Shown: piece by piece, positions 20,101 through 30,390 of the stretch | How positions within the stretch are numbered: position 1 is the first letter of the stretch | How the letters are laid out: every line of letters starts with the position of its first letter | From: Norana najaformis | Lineage: Eukaryota > Annelida > Clitellata > Crassiclitellata > Hormogastridae | Reading direction: 5' to 3' | DNA length: 64,000 bases | NCBI GenBank assembly: GCA_964023275.1 | Contig: OZ029927.1 | Location: 22,830,980 to 22,894,979 of the forward strand | Made by a program: the position numbers and the translations under genes | Notes under the pieces: generated by a model | Database searches by the model: none | Told to the model about the DNA's origin: nothing | The model's input: only the letters and a program-made list of their open reading frames with translations

Positions 20101-23100
20101 TAGACTAGTAGGCGTAACTAAATAATTAAGTGCACTGCAATTAAACTCGCGACACGACCACGCCACCTGTTTGTTTCCGTCGGCTATAGACCCGGCCTTG
20201 ATTAGGACATACCCTTGCTTGTCTGCGATGAAAGACCAGCTCTGCGTATTTTTATTTCTGCCAGCTCACTAATGACGATGTATTAATTTCAGGAAATTCA
20301 CGTGACAAGGATGCATCAGACTGTTTATTTCGCTAGTTGTTAGGACAAAAATTACCGCATAGAGGGGAATAGTAGCCATTATAAAAAACACAGTATTTAC
20401 TTTCACCCAGCCTCAGAAATGTTTGGTGTGATCTTGCGGTTCAAATCTTACATACTAAAGGTTTTTAAATTAGTTACAGTGTATTCGCAAGACCTTATTA
20501 TTATTATTGTTGTTGTTGCTGCTGCTGATGATGCTGATGATGATGTTGTTGTTAATTAACTAATTAATTAAAAATTTATGTAGCACTAATTCAAGACGCA
20601 GTCAGATAAGTATCCAGAAAGTCAGCCCACTGAAACAGAGAGGAAGCCAATGCAAAGATTTAAGTACAAGGGTTATATGTTCATATCTTTACCTATCAGT
20701 TATGGCTGCTCTATCCCAAAAGTCTTGAAGTCTTAAGTCTCTGAATGTTTGACGATGTGATACCGGTATGAAGCGAGTTACAGTAACCAAGGCGACTGGA
20801 AACCAATGCATTTTCCAGAGATATCCTTGAAGACCTCGAGACATAACACCTAATTCTGGATATTACTAATTCGCATGTATATTTGTAACATAGTATGATC
20901 CTAACTTACTAAAATGTAACCCAAGAGTAAATGTGGATTTAGCTGAAGAAATGTTTCTCGTCCTTACAGATACACGTGGACTAGGAACGGCGTTGAAATA
21001 AAAGGACACACAAATACATATCAGCCATACATAGATATATCTGAGGCAACACCAGATCACGCGGGATTCTATCAATGTGCTGCTACTAACCCATACGGTA
21101 CAGTTCTCTCAGATAAGTCGCATGTCCAACTGGCCAATATCAAAGAACTGGTACAACGACATCAGAAACAAGTTGAAAAGATAACGGTTACGGAGGGGCG
21201 GCCATTTTCAATTTCCGCTCCTCGAATTCAAAGTGTCCCCAAGTCAGAGGTTTGGTGGTTTGCCTCGGATGACTGCGAAGAAATAAAAGGTACAATTTCA
21301 GGACTTGTACGACGGACAAAACGAATTCAGAAGACGGCAAACGGTAAAATTCTCAGAAATTCGTGTTATTCTCTCAATCTAATAATTTATCACTTGCTAG
21401 TAATAAAATCTAAACTCCCGAACGTCAACTTGCGGCGCATTGAGTGCAGGTGGGTTGTTCATCTTCTTGCGTCAATACACGAATCGGGAAAAACTCAGAT
21501 TAGGCTTTTCTATCATTTTGTATACTTATTTTTGTGTGGGACACGGTAGTCGATTGGTTAGAGCGCTCGGCTTTTAACGTGAAGATTATGGGTTCGAGCC
21601 TCCTTCCCTGAGACAGTTACTTTGATCAAGTCAGTCACTCACAGTTGCTTAGTGCTATCGATTGATGTTGAGTCACTAGATAGTGACGCTTAATAAACGA
21701 AAAAAATTCAGCGCTCCACAAAGGCTTCCCGAGCGAGGCTAGCTCATTTTGACGGCGCTAAATGAATAGTTATTGGCTATCGCGCATACGAGAAAATATG
21801 AGAAAAAGTTCTTTAAATTTACACATAATTTATACTTAGTATATGCCGAGACTCGTCAAGATATTTACTGCCTAGTCTTGATCTCAGTGGATTTCGACCA
21901 CGGCACTGAATCTAATCCAACAACCTTCCCCACACTCCACTAGGGAAATGAGGACCTTACTTTGCCATCGATTGATGCCTTGTGCTTTAGAGAACGGCGC
22001 TATCGAAGTTACAATTTATAATGCATCGCATAATCAGCATGTCTTAGTCGTTAGACAGAGGCGTTTATAAATGCAGAAATAAATTAAATCACTACCATTA
22101 TATTCTTTTCAGGGGATCTATACTTTGCTTATGCAGTACAGGAGGACGATTTCATGTGTTACCAGCCGGTACTTTCAAACTATTTTATGCCTTATGCTGT
22201 GGGCAATTTCACTACTATAACGGTGATAAGAGGTAAGCTGCCTTATTTTAGTTGTAATTATATTTACAAATTCTTATAGCACTTCTTTAAAAGAAATTCA
22301 TCAGAAGCGCTCTGACAACGGATTATGAATCTCTACTATGAATGATCTCAGTTCAAGCGATCATTGAATGATGTCTTGAAAATTATGTTAACGGCGCCAT
22401 AAAAGTCATTAGACCAGATAAGATCATCAATAGATTTGATGTCTATAGCAATTAGATTAGATTAGATAGAACTGATCTAGTGTAACCGGGTGTGATCTGA
22501 TCAAATCTAATGTAACAACTCAAATAGCGTCGTCATCGTATTGCACGATGGATCGTGAAACGCACAAGGCGTTCTTAATACTAATCGTCAATTTTTATAG
22601 ATTAAAAAAGTGGCTAAACAGTAGCTTTGGATGAATCAGTACAAGCTGGAATATATATGTATTGATATAACGCCAATTCAGAAATGGCCAAGTATCAGTA
22701 GATGCAGCTAATCAATTATGCACGAACGACTTACTAAAGGAGCAGTCACGAAAGCTGAAGGCTGTAGCCCGTACTCTCAGCCTTACGAGGAGAACCCTCA
22801 GATGTAATTTTGAAGGCTTACATTGCACAACAAGACATTACACGACTCCGTGTAAAGACCCCGGGCAAGTTGTTTGTCCACACCGTGCCTCTGCCACCAA
22901 GCAGTATAATTTGGTACCGAAGTAAGCTGTGAAGTAAACGAAAGTCCTGAGATGCACTGGCCCCGTGTCCAGGGAAATTAGGATTCGCCCATTGCCGGCT
23001 CAAGGCCTAGGAAAGAAAATGGGCGCCTCACCCACGCCTCATTTGCGGGATATGGGAAGCTTTACTTTTCACACAACATTATATTTAATTACTACAAATC

Positions 23101-23547
23101 CTTGTACTTGGATTACATGCTTGCGTTACTATATAATTTCACATTACATATATTGTTGCATTACAGTTGATGGCAATTCGCTCCAATCGGAGCCAACACT
23201 CAGACATTTCGACGCACCAAGTGTAGCTCTTATCGGGAGAAATGCGTCCTTCAGATGCATATTTTCAGGATAGTAAGTGAAATTTTGCTATTTCATAAAT
23301 GACCTTCCTTCTCTTTCTCTCAACAAGAAAAACTAGTAAATGACTGTTTTGATGATTAATTTAGCAACAAAATGTCTACAAATTTAATCTTCTTTCTTCT
23401 ATTCCTTGTACTGTTTTGCACTTAGTCTTCCTGACAGCTCTCGTAAGTATGAGATATACGACTTTTGGTTGATATTGACTTGGTGCGTATGCATGCATGC
23501 TTGCATGGATGTATGTATGCATGTTTATATATATGTATGTATGTATG

Positions 23548-23579
<32 letters not shown>

Positions 23580-26500
23580 CATGTATATATGTATGTATGT
23601 ATATATATATGTATGTGTACATATATATTGCGCCAAGTGTGTATGCGTGTATGTATGTATGAATGTATGTATATATGTATGTATGTATGCGGTTGCATAT
23701 TTCTAGTCCCGATCCATCTATATCCTGGACCGGGCCAAGCAATCCAAGTTCCACTCCGAGACATCAGCTGAAATTGAATGAAACTCAGCTATTCATTGTC
23801 TACGTTGAAGCATCGGACGAAGGAAAATACAGCTGCGCTGCGTCGAACTCTGAAGGCAGCGTTGGACAGGATTTTCACGTACGCGTTGAAGGTTAATTCT
23901 TCACTTCTACGCCTGTTCGTAGTTAAATTAATATTATTACTTGAAATTCTGTGAGTTACCTTTCACCTCGGAGAGAGTCACTTTCATTGGATCCATTGCC
24001 TGTATTTCCTTTGCAATCGATAGCAACTGAACACTTGCTACAGATGCCAAGATGGCCCGATCAAAGTGGACGTCTGAAACACGTGCGCATGTGGTGAGCG
24101 TTAGCATAGTAATTTGAGTGGCAATAAGTTTAGATAAGGTTGACGTCAATTGACCTGGTATCCATAACATGTCGTTAGACACTGGATACTCGCCAGTTTT
24201 TGCAGTTCTTCTAACACATATTACGTGTCTTTGAAACCACTTAAAACCCAAGTTATGTTTATATGCTGTTAAAGGCTGTGCTGGAATCTATTTCCAATGC
24301 ATTGCACACATCGGCATCTACGCCTACCAGCAACTATTTAACGACTTGCTTAGTAATTATTTCTTCCCTTGCTGGTCTTCACATCGGATAAAACAGCTTC
24401 TCCACTCACCTCTGTTCGTCGCCAGTCCTTTAATCTCATTCCACGACATCTCCAGACATTCCTCTTTCACAGATCCTATCCTGACACCCTTTCTTCCTCT
24501 TATCTCTCTCTCCTCTCCAACCCCAAACACCATCCCCATGGCTGCCACGCTGTCTCCATCTGACTTTTGGATCTTGACCTGGAACCGAACCCTTTTGCCT
24601 ATCGATTTTGTTTTGACTGAGCGCCTGTGAATAAGCTTGTCCCCGCGACGTGGCTTTCGTTGGGCGCTGTAGAAATTTCGGAATTACGATTACGATTACG
24701 ATCTCAGGTTATCTCTGCTGGTCTCTTATTTACAAGGTTTCAGATTTTACCAGGAAGTTTCACCTTATCTCAGAGACCATCCATCGTGGCCGTCTGCTTG
24801 ACTGCCTTCCCGACCTTTGGATGTGGACATGGAACCGAACCTGACTATACCTCCCCCAACGATTTTTGTATTGAACTTAGAGCCTGTGGATAAGATGGTT
24901 TCCGAGACTTAGCTGTTTTTGGTCTTTGAAAATATATGGAGATTACGATTACTTTCCACTACAAATGGCCTCATGTATGACAACATTCGTGTAGAAAAAT
25001 AAGCTCTGATCACTAACCTTTGGCTAAGTTAGCATGTTGGTTGTGGTTGTTTTTTACAGCTGTGCCCTCATTCAAACAGATATCCGACCGTCCACACAAT
25101 ATCGATGCTATAGAGGGCAGCACTGTCACTTTCGTATGCAACCCCCATGCCAAACCTGAAGCCTTGATCGGCTGGTTTCACAATGGAAAACTAATAGACG
25201 GTAAAGCACAGGACCAGACAAAAACAATGGTCTCTAGACTTCCAAATTCAGAATTGATGAACGTAAACGATCAGGATTAAGTAATCCATGTGGTGAACTT
25301 TGTTGGATGACTTCCACATGTTCGATATTGTGCTAGCACATGCCATCAAGAAACTTGAAAATCAACTGTAGATCTGTAAAAATTTGCTTATACCTCTGAC
25401 AGTCACACCTGCCCTTAACCTTAAATCTGCAAAACAGGATAATCTGGTTAATTCACGCTTCCGCGCTTTAACAGTGCAACTTGATAGCTTCGCCGTTGTC
25501 AGCCCTTCATAACTGAAGAGACTGTCATGAAACCTGCGATAGGAGCTTCTTGTTCTTTTTCTTTCTCCGTTTTGTCAGCGGTGGAAGACTAGTCTATTTG
25601 ATGGTGCTAATTAGACTTAGCACTCCGCATTACAAGATGTGCATTCATTCGGCCACACTGATTCTGTCTCATGGTGATGTTATTACTAGATCTGTATGTA
25701 TTAAGCGCCACTACCTAACGAAAATGCATCAATCGATGGCATTGAACAGTCGTGCGTGAAGTTCTTCCTCAGTAAGTTTCTTATGGAAGGCTCGGACCCG
25801 TACACAACGCGTACAAGACGAGCTTTCAACCAATCGGATACGGCCTCGCATGCGTATCACTGAGGCGACTCATATTGCATCAATGTATGCCTATTGTAAA
25901 TTTGTAATGTAATATAAATTTCTCATTGCTACGCAAAAGCTGTCTCAGGGACATCAGCTTTCTCACCAGCGTCAGATGAAATCAAGTCCGGAAGAGAAAG
26001 TTTAAGGCGAACAACTGGTTGTTCTGATCTTTCAGTTAACGATCCTCCCAGAAGATTTGAAATCTCTGACAGCAAGAAAAGGCTGACTATCCATTACATT
26101 TGTCGAAAATGCACAGACCGGGAAAGTGAAACGGACTTCATGGTTATTCAGTGCAATGCGAGCAACGTCCACGGATACGCCTTTGTCTCCGGATACCTAA
26201 ATGTGGTCGGCAAGTACTCTTTAAATATTCTACTGATGCTTAATACTAAGTTATGATAATCTGCATAAATATAATTCTCAGAGGCGAAGAATCTGGATGG
26301 CAGGATATTTGGCTAAAGCACAATCACGACAGTGGTATTGAACAGCCGTTCTCCAATAATTGCAAAATGCAAAGAAAAGTGAACAATTCACCATTACTAT
26401 TTTTTATTTATCAATTGCATTATCTACGTGCACAAGGTTAGTAAATCGGAATCTAAGGCACAAGACAGTTGCCTGAGAACAACTTGTCCAGGGAAACTTG

Positions 26501-28549
26501 CAAAGAAAAGAGAACAATTCACCATTACTATTTTTTATTTATCAATTGCATTATTTACGTGCACAAGGTTAGTAAATCGGAATCTAAGGCACAAGACAGT
26601 TGCCTGAGAACAACTTGTCCAGGGAAACTTGCAAAGAAAAGAGAACAATTCACCATTACTATTTTTTATTTATCAATTGCATTATTTACGTGCACAAGGT
26701 TAGTAAATCGGAATCTAAGGCACAAGACAGTTGCCTGAGAACAACTTGTCCAGGGAAACTTGCAAAGAAAAGAGAACAATTCACCATTACTATTTTTTAT
26801 TTATCAATTGCATTATTTACGTGCACAAGGTTAGTAAATCTGATTCTAAGGCACAAGACAGTTGCCTGAGAACAACTTGTCCAGGGTCGTGACAAGGATT
26901 CCGCTCACCATCCCGAACTGTTAACTATTTCAGACTATCACTCACTGAAGATACATTTCCCCATATATTTGTTCCTGGCACAAGTCTCCAACACTTGTAC
27001 ATACCATAAAATGTACGCTATTTACAACGTGCGTAACTTGGCACAAACATACATCATTGATTCAGAAACATTATAATCGTGATACAATGTTAACCCTAAA
27101 CATGTGATTTCTAACCGCAGATGTTGCGGATTTTGCTCCACGCTAAACCTGAATGTTATGCATTCTGTTTTGTAACAGCAGAACCTACGTGCAAGGGGGC
27201 ATGGCTTGTTGATTGGTGGATCGTTCTGGTTTCTTCCGTGTCCATTGGTGTCCTGCTTTTCTTCGTTGGACTCTGGATTGGATTGCGGTGTAAACAGTGC
27301 AACAAATATCGGGGTAAGCTTAAACTTTATGTCTGCAGTTTAGGATATGTCTAGTTAGTTGTCGTTAACGTTCGACCTCAAGATGATATTGCAACAGTAT
27401 AGAGTACAACGAATACTTTTGATGACGAGAATTCTTTTATCTCAACGACTTTTTCCTGTGTTTCACTGGAGCCGCACAAGAAACTTAGACCCCTAGCGAA
27501 AGCCGATTTAGTTAATCTTATAGAAAAGCAAAACGGAGAACAGCAATATTCTTTTTGTGTTTGTACCCCCACGGTGGTCTAGTCGGAGCGCTCTGGCCTA
27601 TTCAGCGATTTTGATTTCGAACCTATTGAGTGGACTCCATGTAATCATAGCCAATGTAATCATAGCCATAGCTGCCCCACGCCTCTGGAATAAGCTCCCG
27701 CCAGAATTGCGGCAGTTGTCTGGTCCATCATACAAACTCACCAACACTTCAACTCTTTCAGTTTCTGCGCAGGTCTTTCACTCAAGACTGAAAACACTTC
27801 TTTTCCAAAAATCTTATCCTGATTCTTCCTCTTCCCCTTATCTCTCTTCTCGCTTCAATTTCAAACATCATCCACTGTAGCTGTCCGACTGTCTGACTGC
27901 CTGAATCTTGGATCTTGACCGGAACCGAACCCTTTTGCCTATGGATTTTATTTTGACTGAGCACCTGTGAATAAGATGGTTGCCTCGACTTAGCTTTCGT
28001 TGGGCTCTGTAGAAATTTCGAGATTACGATTGCAATTACGATTAATGACCCTGGCGCGTCAGATTCATATTTTCTGGTCAGGCGCACGTAACATGTGCAA
28101 TGATTCTTGTTGTATTCTTATGTTTCTTAATGTTTCCCGTTTCCAGGCTTCCAAGTGCACTAATTAACTTTTTAAGGAGACATTGCAAAATTTCAGCTGT
28201 ATTATTTTATAGCATATAAATTAGCAATAAATACTTTCTTTCAGTCATCGAGAGACGAAATCAAATCGAATGCAGGAGGAGGAATAACGCAGACAGTTTG
28301 TACGAGTTCGTCCGAGATGAAACATTCAACCTGCAACCGGTTGGAACATCTGTCACTCGACCTGTGCTCCACACCAGCTTCATTGAACCGCAGTCAGCCC
28401 GTCCTTTGGTTCGTCTTCCTGAAGAATCTGAGCAGCCAGGACCAGAGGGTCACTACTACACACAGATGAACGAGAGGTCACCATCCGTCAGCGGATCAGA
28501 TGGTTACGCACCAGTGAAGCAACCCTATTATCTTATGCTCGCCGATTAA
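17011..28549 (+). CDS. receptor gene 2: L1CAM-like Ig1-Ig4 receptor with short tyrosine-motif tail (complete)
   Basis: A single-pass surface receptor, complete in ten exons: 17011-17125, 19310-19415, 20970-21343, 22113-22232, 23167-23272, 23707-23891, 25060-25200, 25940-26209, 27182-27313, 28245-28549. All phases agree and the frame closes at TAA. Three in-frame ATGs (17011, 17050, 17059) are possible; 17059 gives the neatest signal peptide and 601 residues, 17011 gives 617. Order: signal peptide, Ig1-Ig4, TM at about residues 467-490, tail of about 100 residues. The domains follow L1CAM/neurofascin Ig1-Ig4 but lack Ig5, Ig6 and FnIII. The last Ig4 exon uses a GC donor (ggcaagt). A recognition or adhesion role with phosphotyrosine signalling is inferred. 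Confidence 0.82.
17825..18130. mobile_element. possible tRNA-derived SINE remnants
   Basis: The minus strand at about 17850-17815 has a B-box-like GGGTTCGAATCAAGG, and the plus strand at 18030 has AGGTTCGAAGCCG. No full tRNA head is recognisable, so these are old and uncertain. Confidence 0.3.
18205..18440 (-). mobile_element. ATTACG-tailed LINE 3' fragment
   Basis: Minus-strand copy of the family 3' block (GATCTTCAACTAGAACCGAT, CCTATCGATTTTGTTTCGAC), closing with TCGTAATC-type material at its left. Intron 1 of gene 2. Confidence 0.65.
18960..19215 (+). mobile_element. ATTACG-tailed LINE 3' fragment
   Basis: Plus-strand copy ending AAGAAATTTCAAGATTACGA with TTACGAATAC, just before gene 2 exon 2. 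It contains an internal palindromic-looking duplication of CACCGCACAGT / TGTGCGGTGG. Confidence 0.65.
19310..21115 (+). CDS. gene 2 Ig1 domain
   Basis: Exon 19310-19415 has QLPPSITRSP and IDLRCEAEGSPAV. This matches the start of L1CAM-family Ig1 (PP.IT.Q.P... CEA.G.P). Exon 20970-21343 continues YTWTRNGVEIKG and HAGFYQCAATNPYGTVLS, also an L1-family signature (G.YQC.A.N..GTA.S). The mid-domain split is phase 2, as in gene 3. Confidence 0.88.
21116..22232 (+). CDS. gene 2 Ig2 domain, core disulfide missing
   Basis: The rest of exon 20970-21343 plus exon 22113-22232. EGRPFSISAPRI replaces the usual cysteine-bearing strand, then KSEVWWFASD. NGDLYFAYAVQEDDFMCYQ matches the L1CAM Ig2 'DGNLYFSNV...D...C' block. 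The first core cysteine is absent, so the domain cannot form the standard bridge. Confidence 0.8.
21538..21730 (+). mobile_element. SINE-B, tRNA-Lys-like head
   Basis: The head reads like a tRNA: GATTGGTTAGAGCG (A box), CTTTTAA anticodon loop (TTT), GGGTTCGAGCCT (B box). The anticodon stem does not pair, and a body follows that ends TAGATAGTGACGCTTAATA. Minus-strand copies at 25636-25850 and 39395-39565 share the end. Not a functional tRNA gene. Confidence 0.65.
22855..23065 (+). mobile_element. SINE-A copy, 5'-truncated
   Basis: Matches 9830-10025: AAGCAGTATAATTTGG, a block around GATTCGCCCATTG, then a CATTTGCGGGATATGG end. Lies 100 bases before the gene 2 Ig3 exon. Confidence 0.65.
23167..23891 (+). 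CDS. gene 2 Ig3 domain
   Basis: Exon 23167-23272 has VALIGRNASFRCIFSG; exon 23707-23891 has PDPSISWTGP and EASDEGKYSCAASNSEGS, followed by FHVRVEG. Both core cysteines and the tryptophan are present. The 434-base intron between them contains a (GTAT)n tract. Confidence 0.88.
23485..23695. repeat. (GTAT)n microsatellite
   Basis: About 200 bases of ATGT/GTAT units with interruptions, inside the intron that splits Ig3 of gene 2. It stays open in most frames on both strands; those open frames are artefacts. Confidence 0.95.
24390..24960 (+). mobile_element. two tandem ATTACG-tailed LINE 3' fragments
   Basis: 24390-24705 and 24715-24960 each end in GATTACGATTACG-like tails. Both contain the TGACTTTTGGATCTTGACC / CCTTTGGATGTGGACATGG block followed by GGAACCGAACC. 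The first copy retains a little RT C-terminus. Head-to-tail arrangement suggests insertion of one into the tail of the other. Confidence 0.7.
25060..26209 (+). CDS. gene 2 Ig4 domain
   Basis: Exon 25060-25200 has EGSTVTFVCNPHAKPEA and GWFHNGKLIDG. Exon 25940-26209 starts with an extra serine-rich stretch of about 35 residues not seen in the paralogues, then [33 protein letters not shown]. Splicing leaves the exon by GC (ggcaagt). The extra stretch depends on the weak acceptor at 25939. Confidence 0.8.
25636..25850 (-). mobile_element. SINE-B copy
   Basis: The minus strand shows CCGATTGGTTGAAAGCTCG (A-box region), CTTGTAC loop, CGGGTCCGAGCC (B box), then the family body ending TAGGTAGTGGCGCTTAATA. 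In the intron between the two Ig4 exons of gene 2. Confidence 0.65.
26370..26888 (+). repeat. 131-bp tandem repeat, four copies
   Basis: Nearly identical 131-base units containing CACCATTACTATTTTTTATT and AGTTGCCTGAGAACAACTTG, at about 26370, 26502, 26633 and 26764. It lies in the gene 2 intron between the last Ig4 exon and the TM exon, where genes 1 and 3 have IgX exons. The frames are open across units (repeated METHIONINE-initiated 89-residue shadows) but have no splice logic, so I read it as noncoding. Confidence 0.92.
27182..27313 (+). CDS. gene 2 transmembrane exon
   Basis: PTCKGAWLVDWWIVLV opens the helix, which continues SSVSIGVLLFFVGLWIGL and ends at RCKQCNKYR. Phase 1 in and out, like the gene 1 TM exon, but with no sequence similarity to it beyond hydrophobicity. 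Confidence 0.88.
27566..28045 (+). mobile_element. tRNA-like head plus ATTACG-tailed LINE 3' end
   Basis: 27570-27635 resembles a tRNA-derived head (GGTCTAGTCGGAGCGCTC, B-box-like TTTCGAACCTA). 27650-28045 is the best-preserved 3' end of the ATTACG family: APRLWNKLPPELRQLS, then a K-T-L-L-F block of the RT C-terminus, a 3' UTR, and a GATTACGATTGCAATTACG tail. It may be a LINE-SINE composite or two adjacent insertions. Located between the TM and tail exons of gene 2. Confidence 0.65.
28245..28549 (+). CDS. gene 2 cytoplasmic tail exon
   Basis: 101 codons after a clean ttctttcag acceptor. Tyrosine sites: SLYEFV (fits SxYxxV, ITIM-like), HYYTQM (YxxM, PI3K p85 SH2 type), GYAPV, and a C-terminal PYYLMLAD. 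Proline/glutamate-rich between. No similarity to the gene 1 tails, so the two genes share ectodomain but not output. Confidence 0.85.
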
Positions 28550-28573
28550 CGATTGTGGTACTCGAAAGGCGCT

Positions 28574-28825
28574 ATATAAATGTTTAGCTACGTACATACT
28601 TAGATACATACATACATTCATACATATATACATATAAATCATACTTTCATACATACATATAAGCATAAATGCATAAATACATAAATACACACAGATACAT
28701 ACATATGTACATACAAATATACAAACATAATACATACATACAAAATATACATATATGCATGGTTACATACATACATGCATACAAACATACAATATACATA
28801 TGCACGGATTTATACATACAGAAAT
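28574..28825. repeat. (ATAC)n microsatellite in or after the gene 2 3' UTR
   Basis: Imperfect ATACATAC units starting 25 bases after the stop, directly following an AAAGGCGCTATATAAATG L2-type 3' end. No clear poly(A) signal is found between the stop and this tract; the nearest AATAAA is at 29447. Confidence 0.9.
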
Positions 28826-29008
28826 AGAAGCCTCCCAGAAGATTTGACATCTGAGACAACAGGATACGCCTTTGTCTCAGCATACCTAAATGTGGTTTCA
28901 ATCATGAAATATGCTATTGATACTTAATGGTAAGGTAAGACAATCTGTCTGAATATAATTCTAAGAGGTGAAGAATCTGGATGGCAAGATATTTGGGCTA
29001 AGCATATT
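28826..29008 (+). pseudogene. decayed duplicate of the gene 2 Ig4b exon and its intron
   Basis: Matches 26045-26330: CTCCCAGAAGATTTGA, then GGATACGCCTTTGTCTC and ATACCTAAATGTGGT, then intron sequence with AGAATCTGGATGGCA. An internal deletion removes the segment that held the CRKC and VIQC cysteines. It lies downstream of the gene 2 stop, so it is a dead partial copy from an unequal exchange. Confidence 0.82.
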
Positions 29009-30220
29009 AACATACATGTAAAGCCACATACATACAGACCTACATACATACATACCTGAACATGCATACATACATTTCATGTTTATTTGCACAGGTTTCC
29101 ATACATCGTTTGCATGTGTTATTCCTTTTTAGAATTTGCTTTGCTTAGAGACCTAATGAAAACTGACATATAGAAAGCCCGTTAAAAGATAACGGGTTCT
29201 TAATGTGTACTGGTTCTTTATGATCTACATGTATAAGTGTTTCGGTAACTGCGACACCTTGCGATTGCGACGAGAAAATAGCTGTCCATATTGCGACGAC
29301 GTATGAACCAACCGAAATGATCGATGACCTAGCGTTATCGACAAACTAACATACAAATCGACAAATCTTGGCTGTTACATTTGTTATGATTTTATCAGCA
29401 AGAACGTTTAGGAAAATTCAATTGAGAGAGAAGAGAAATTATTTTAAATAAAGTTATGTTACGTCACATTAAATTATGCTTTAAATAATATTTGTTGCAT
29501 TACGTCTAAGAAAGCTAGGATTGTTCTTAAAATTTAACATGTCTATCTAGATCTTTAGTCTTTACGGTTACTGGGTGCTCCCGGCGGCCACGCATCGAAC
29601 ACTTGTTGGCTGGTGTGATTGGATGGCGGCGCCCTGCGTGCAGACGGGCTGACGTTAGCAGTGTTCCTTGACGAAGAGCAATTTTTAAGTGAGCGATCGC
29701 GCGCGAAAACGTCAAGCCAGCGGATGAGTCAGCGGATTTTGTTAACATTCCACAATTGCATAATACAGGAAGGCGAGTCTAAACTAACTTGAACTGGTTT
29801 GCTGTCGTGGCTGGCAAGTGCCTAAAAATTGCAGTCGCGGATGCATTGTGGAGAGAGCGCAAAAATAGTTGGTATCGAAAGTGTGTTGTGTGCAAAGCTC
29901 AAAGTTTGTTACAAATGTAGTTGAAAGATTCGTGCGCTTTGAAACTGTGACAATTCAAGTACTGTTGTGATTGAACTGTCCGTTTTATCAACTAATACGC
30001 AATCAAAAATCAGAGACTGTGTCTTTTCTCGAGCTAACGCTACGTTACAAATCGGGTGAGTCGGCGGTTCGAATCTCTGCAGGTGACAACTTTGGAATGT
30101 CATCGACAGAGACACAGAGAAACAAAGTAAGCAATAGTAAGAACAAACCCTTGTTTGTATTTGGAGAGAAGAAGAGGAATATTCGATTTTGTGTATAAGA
30201 GAGGTGTTTGTTTGTGTGTG

Positions 30221-30221
30221 T

Positions 30222-30271
<50 letters not shown>

Positions 30272-30390
30272 CAGAGAGACAGAGAGACAGAGAGACAGAG
30301 AGACAGAGAGAGAGGGAGAGAGTGAGCCAGACAGAGAGACAGACAGACAGATAGACAGAGGCAGAGATCGGCAGACAAAAACAGAGGCGG
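30221..30390. repeat. (GA)n / GACA-rich low-complexity tract
   Basis: A GAGAGA run followed by ACAGAGAG units. The Arg-Glu and Leu-Ser frames across it are not genes. Confidence 0.95.

Noticed and set aside
21538-21612. tRNA-Lys gene
   Set aside because: A and B boxes are present but the anticodon stem does not pair, and the sequence continues into a SINE body shared with two other loci.
23376-23771. Long open frames of Met/Tyr/Val/Cys over the (GTAT)n tract
   Set aside because: A tetranucleotide repeat stays open in many frames; no coding signal.
26370-26888. CRISPR-like array or coding repeat
   Set aside because: Units are contiguous without unique spacers, the context is a eukaryotic intron, and there are no splice sites making it an exon.
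29527-29748. GC-richer patch with a 73-residue open frame
   Set aside because: No known motif, splice pattern or family resemblance; the composition alone is not enough to call a gene or CpG promoter.
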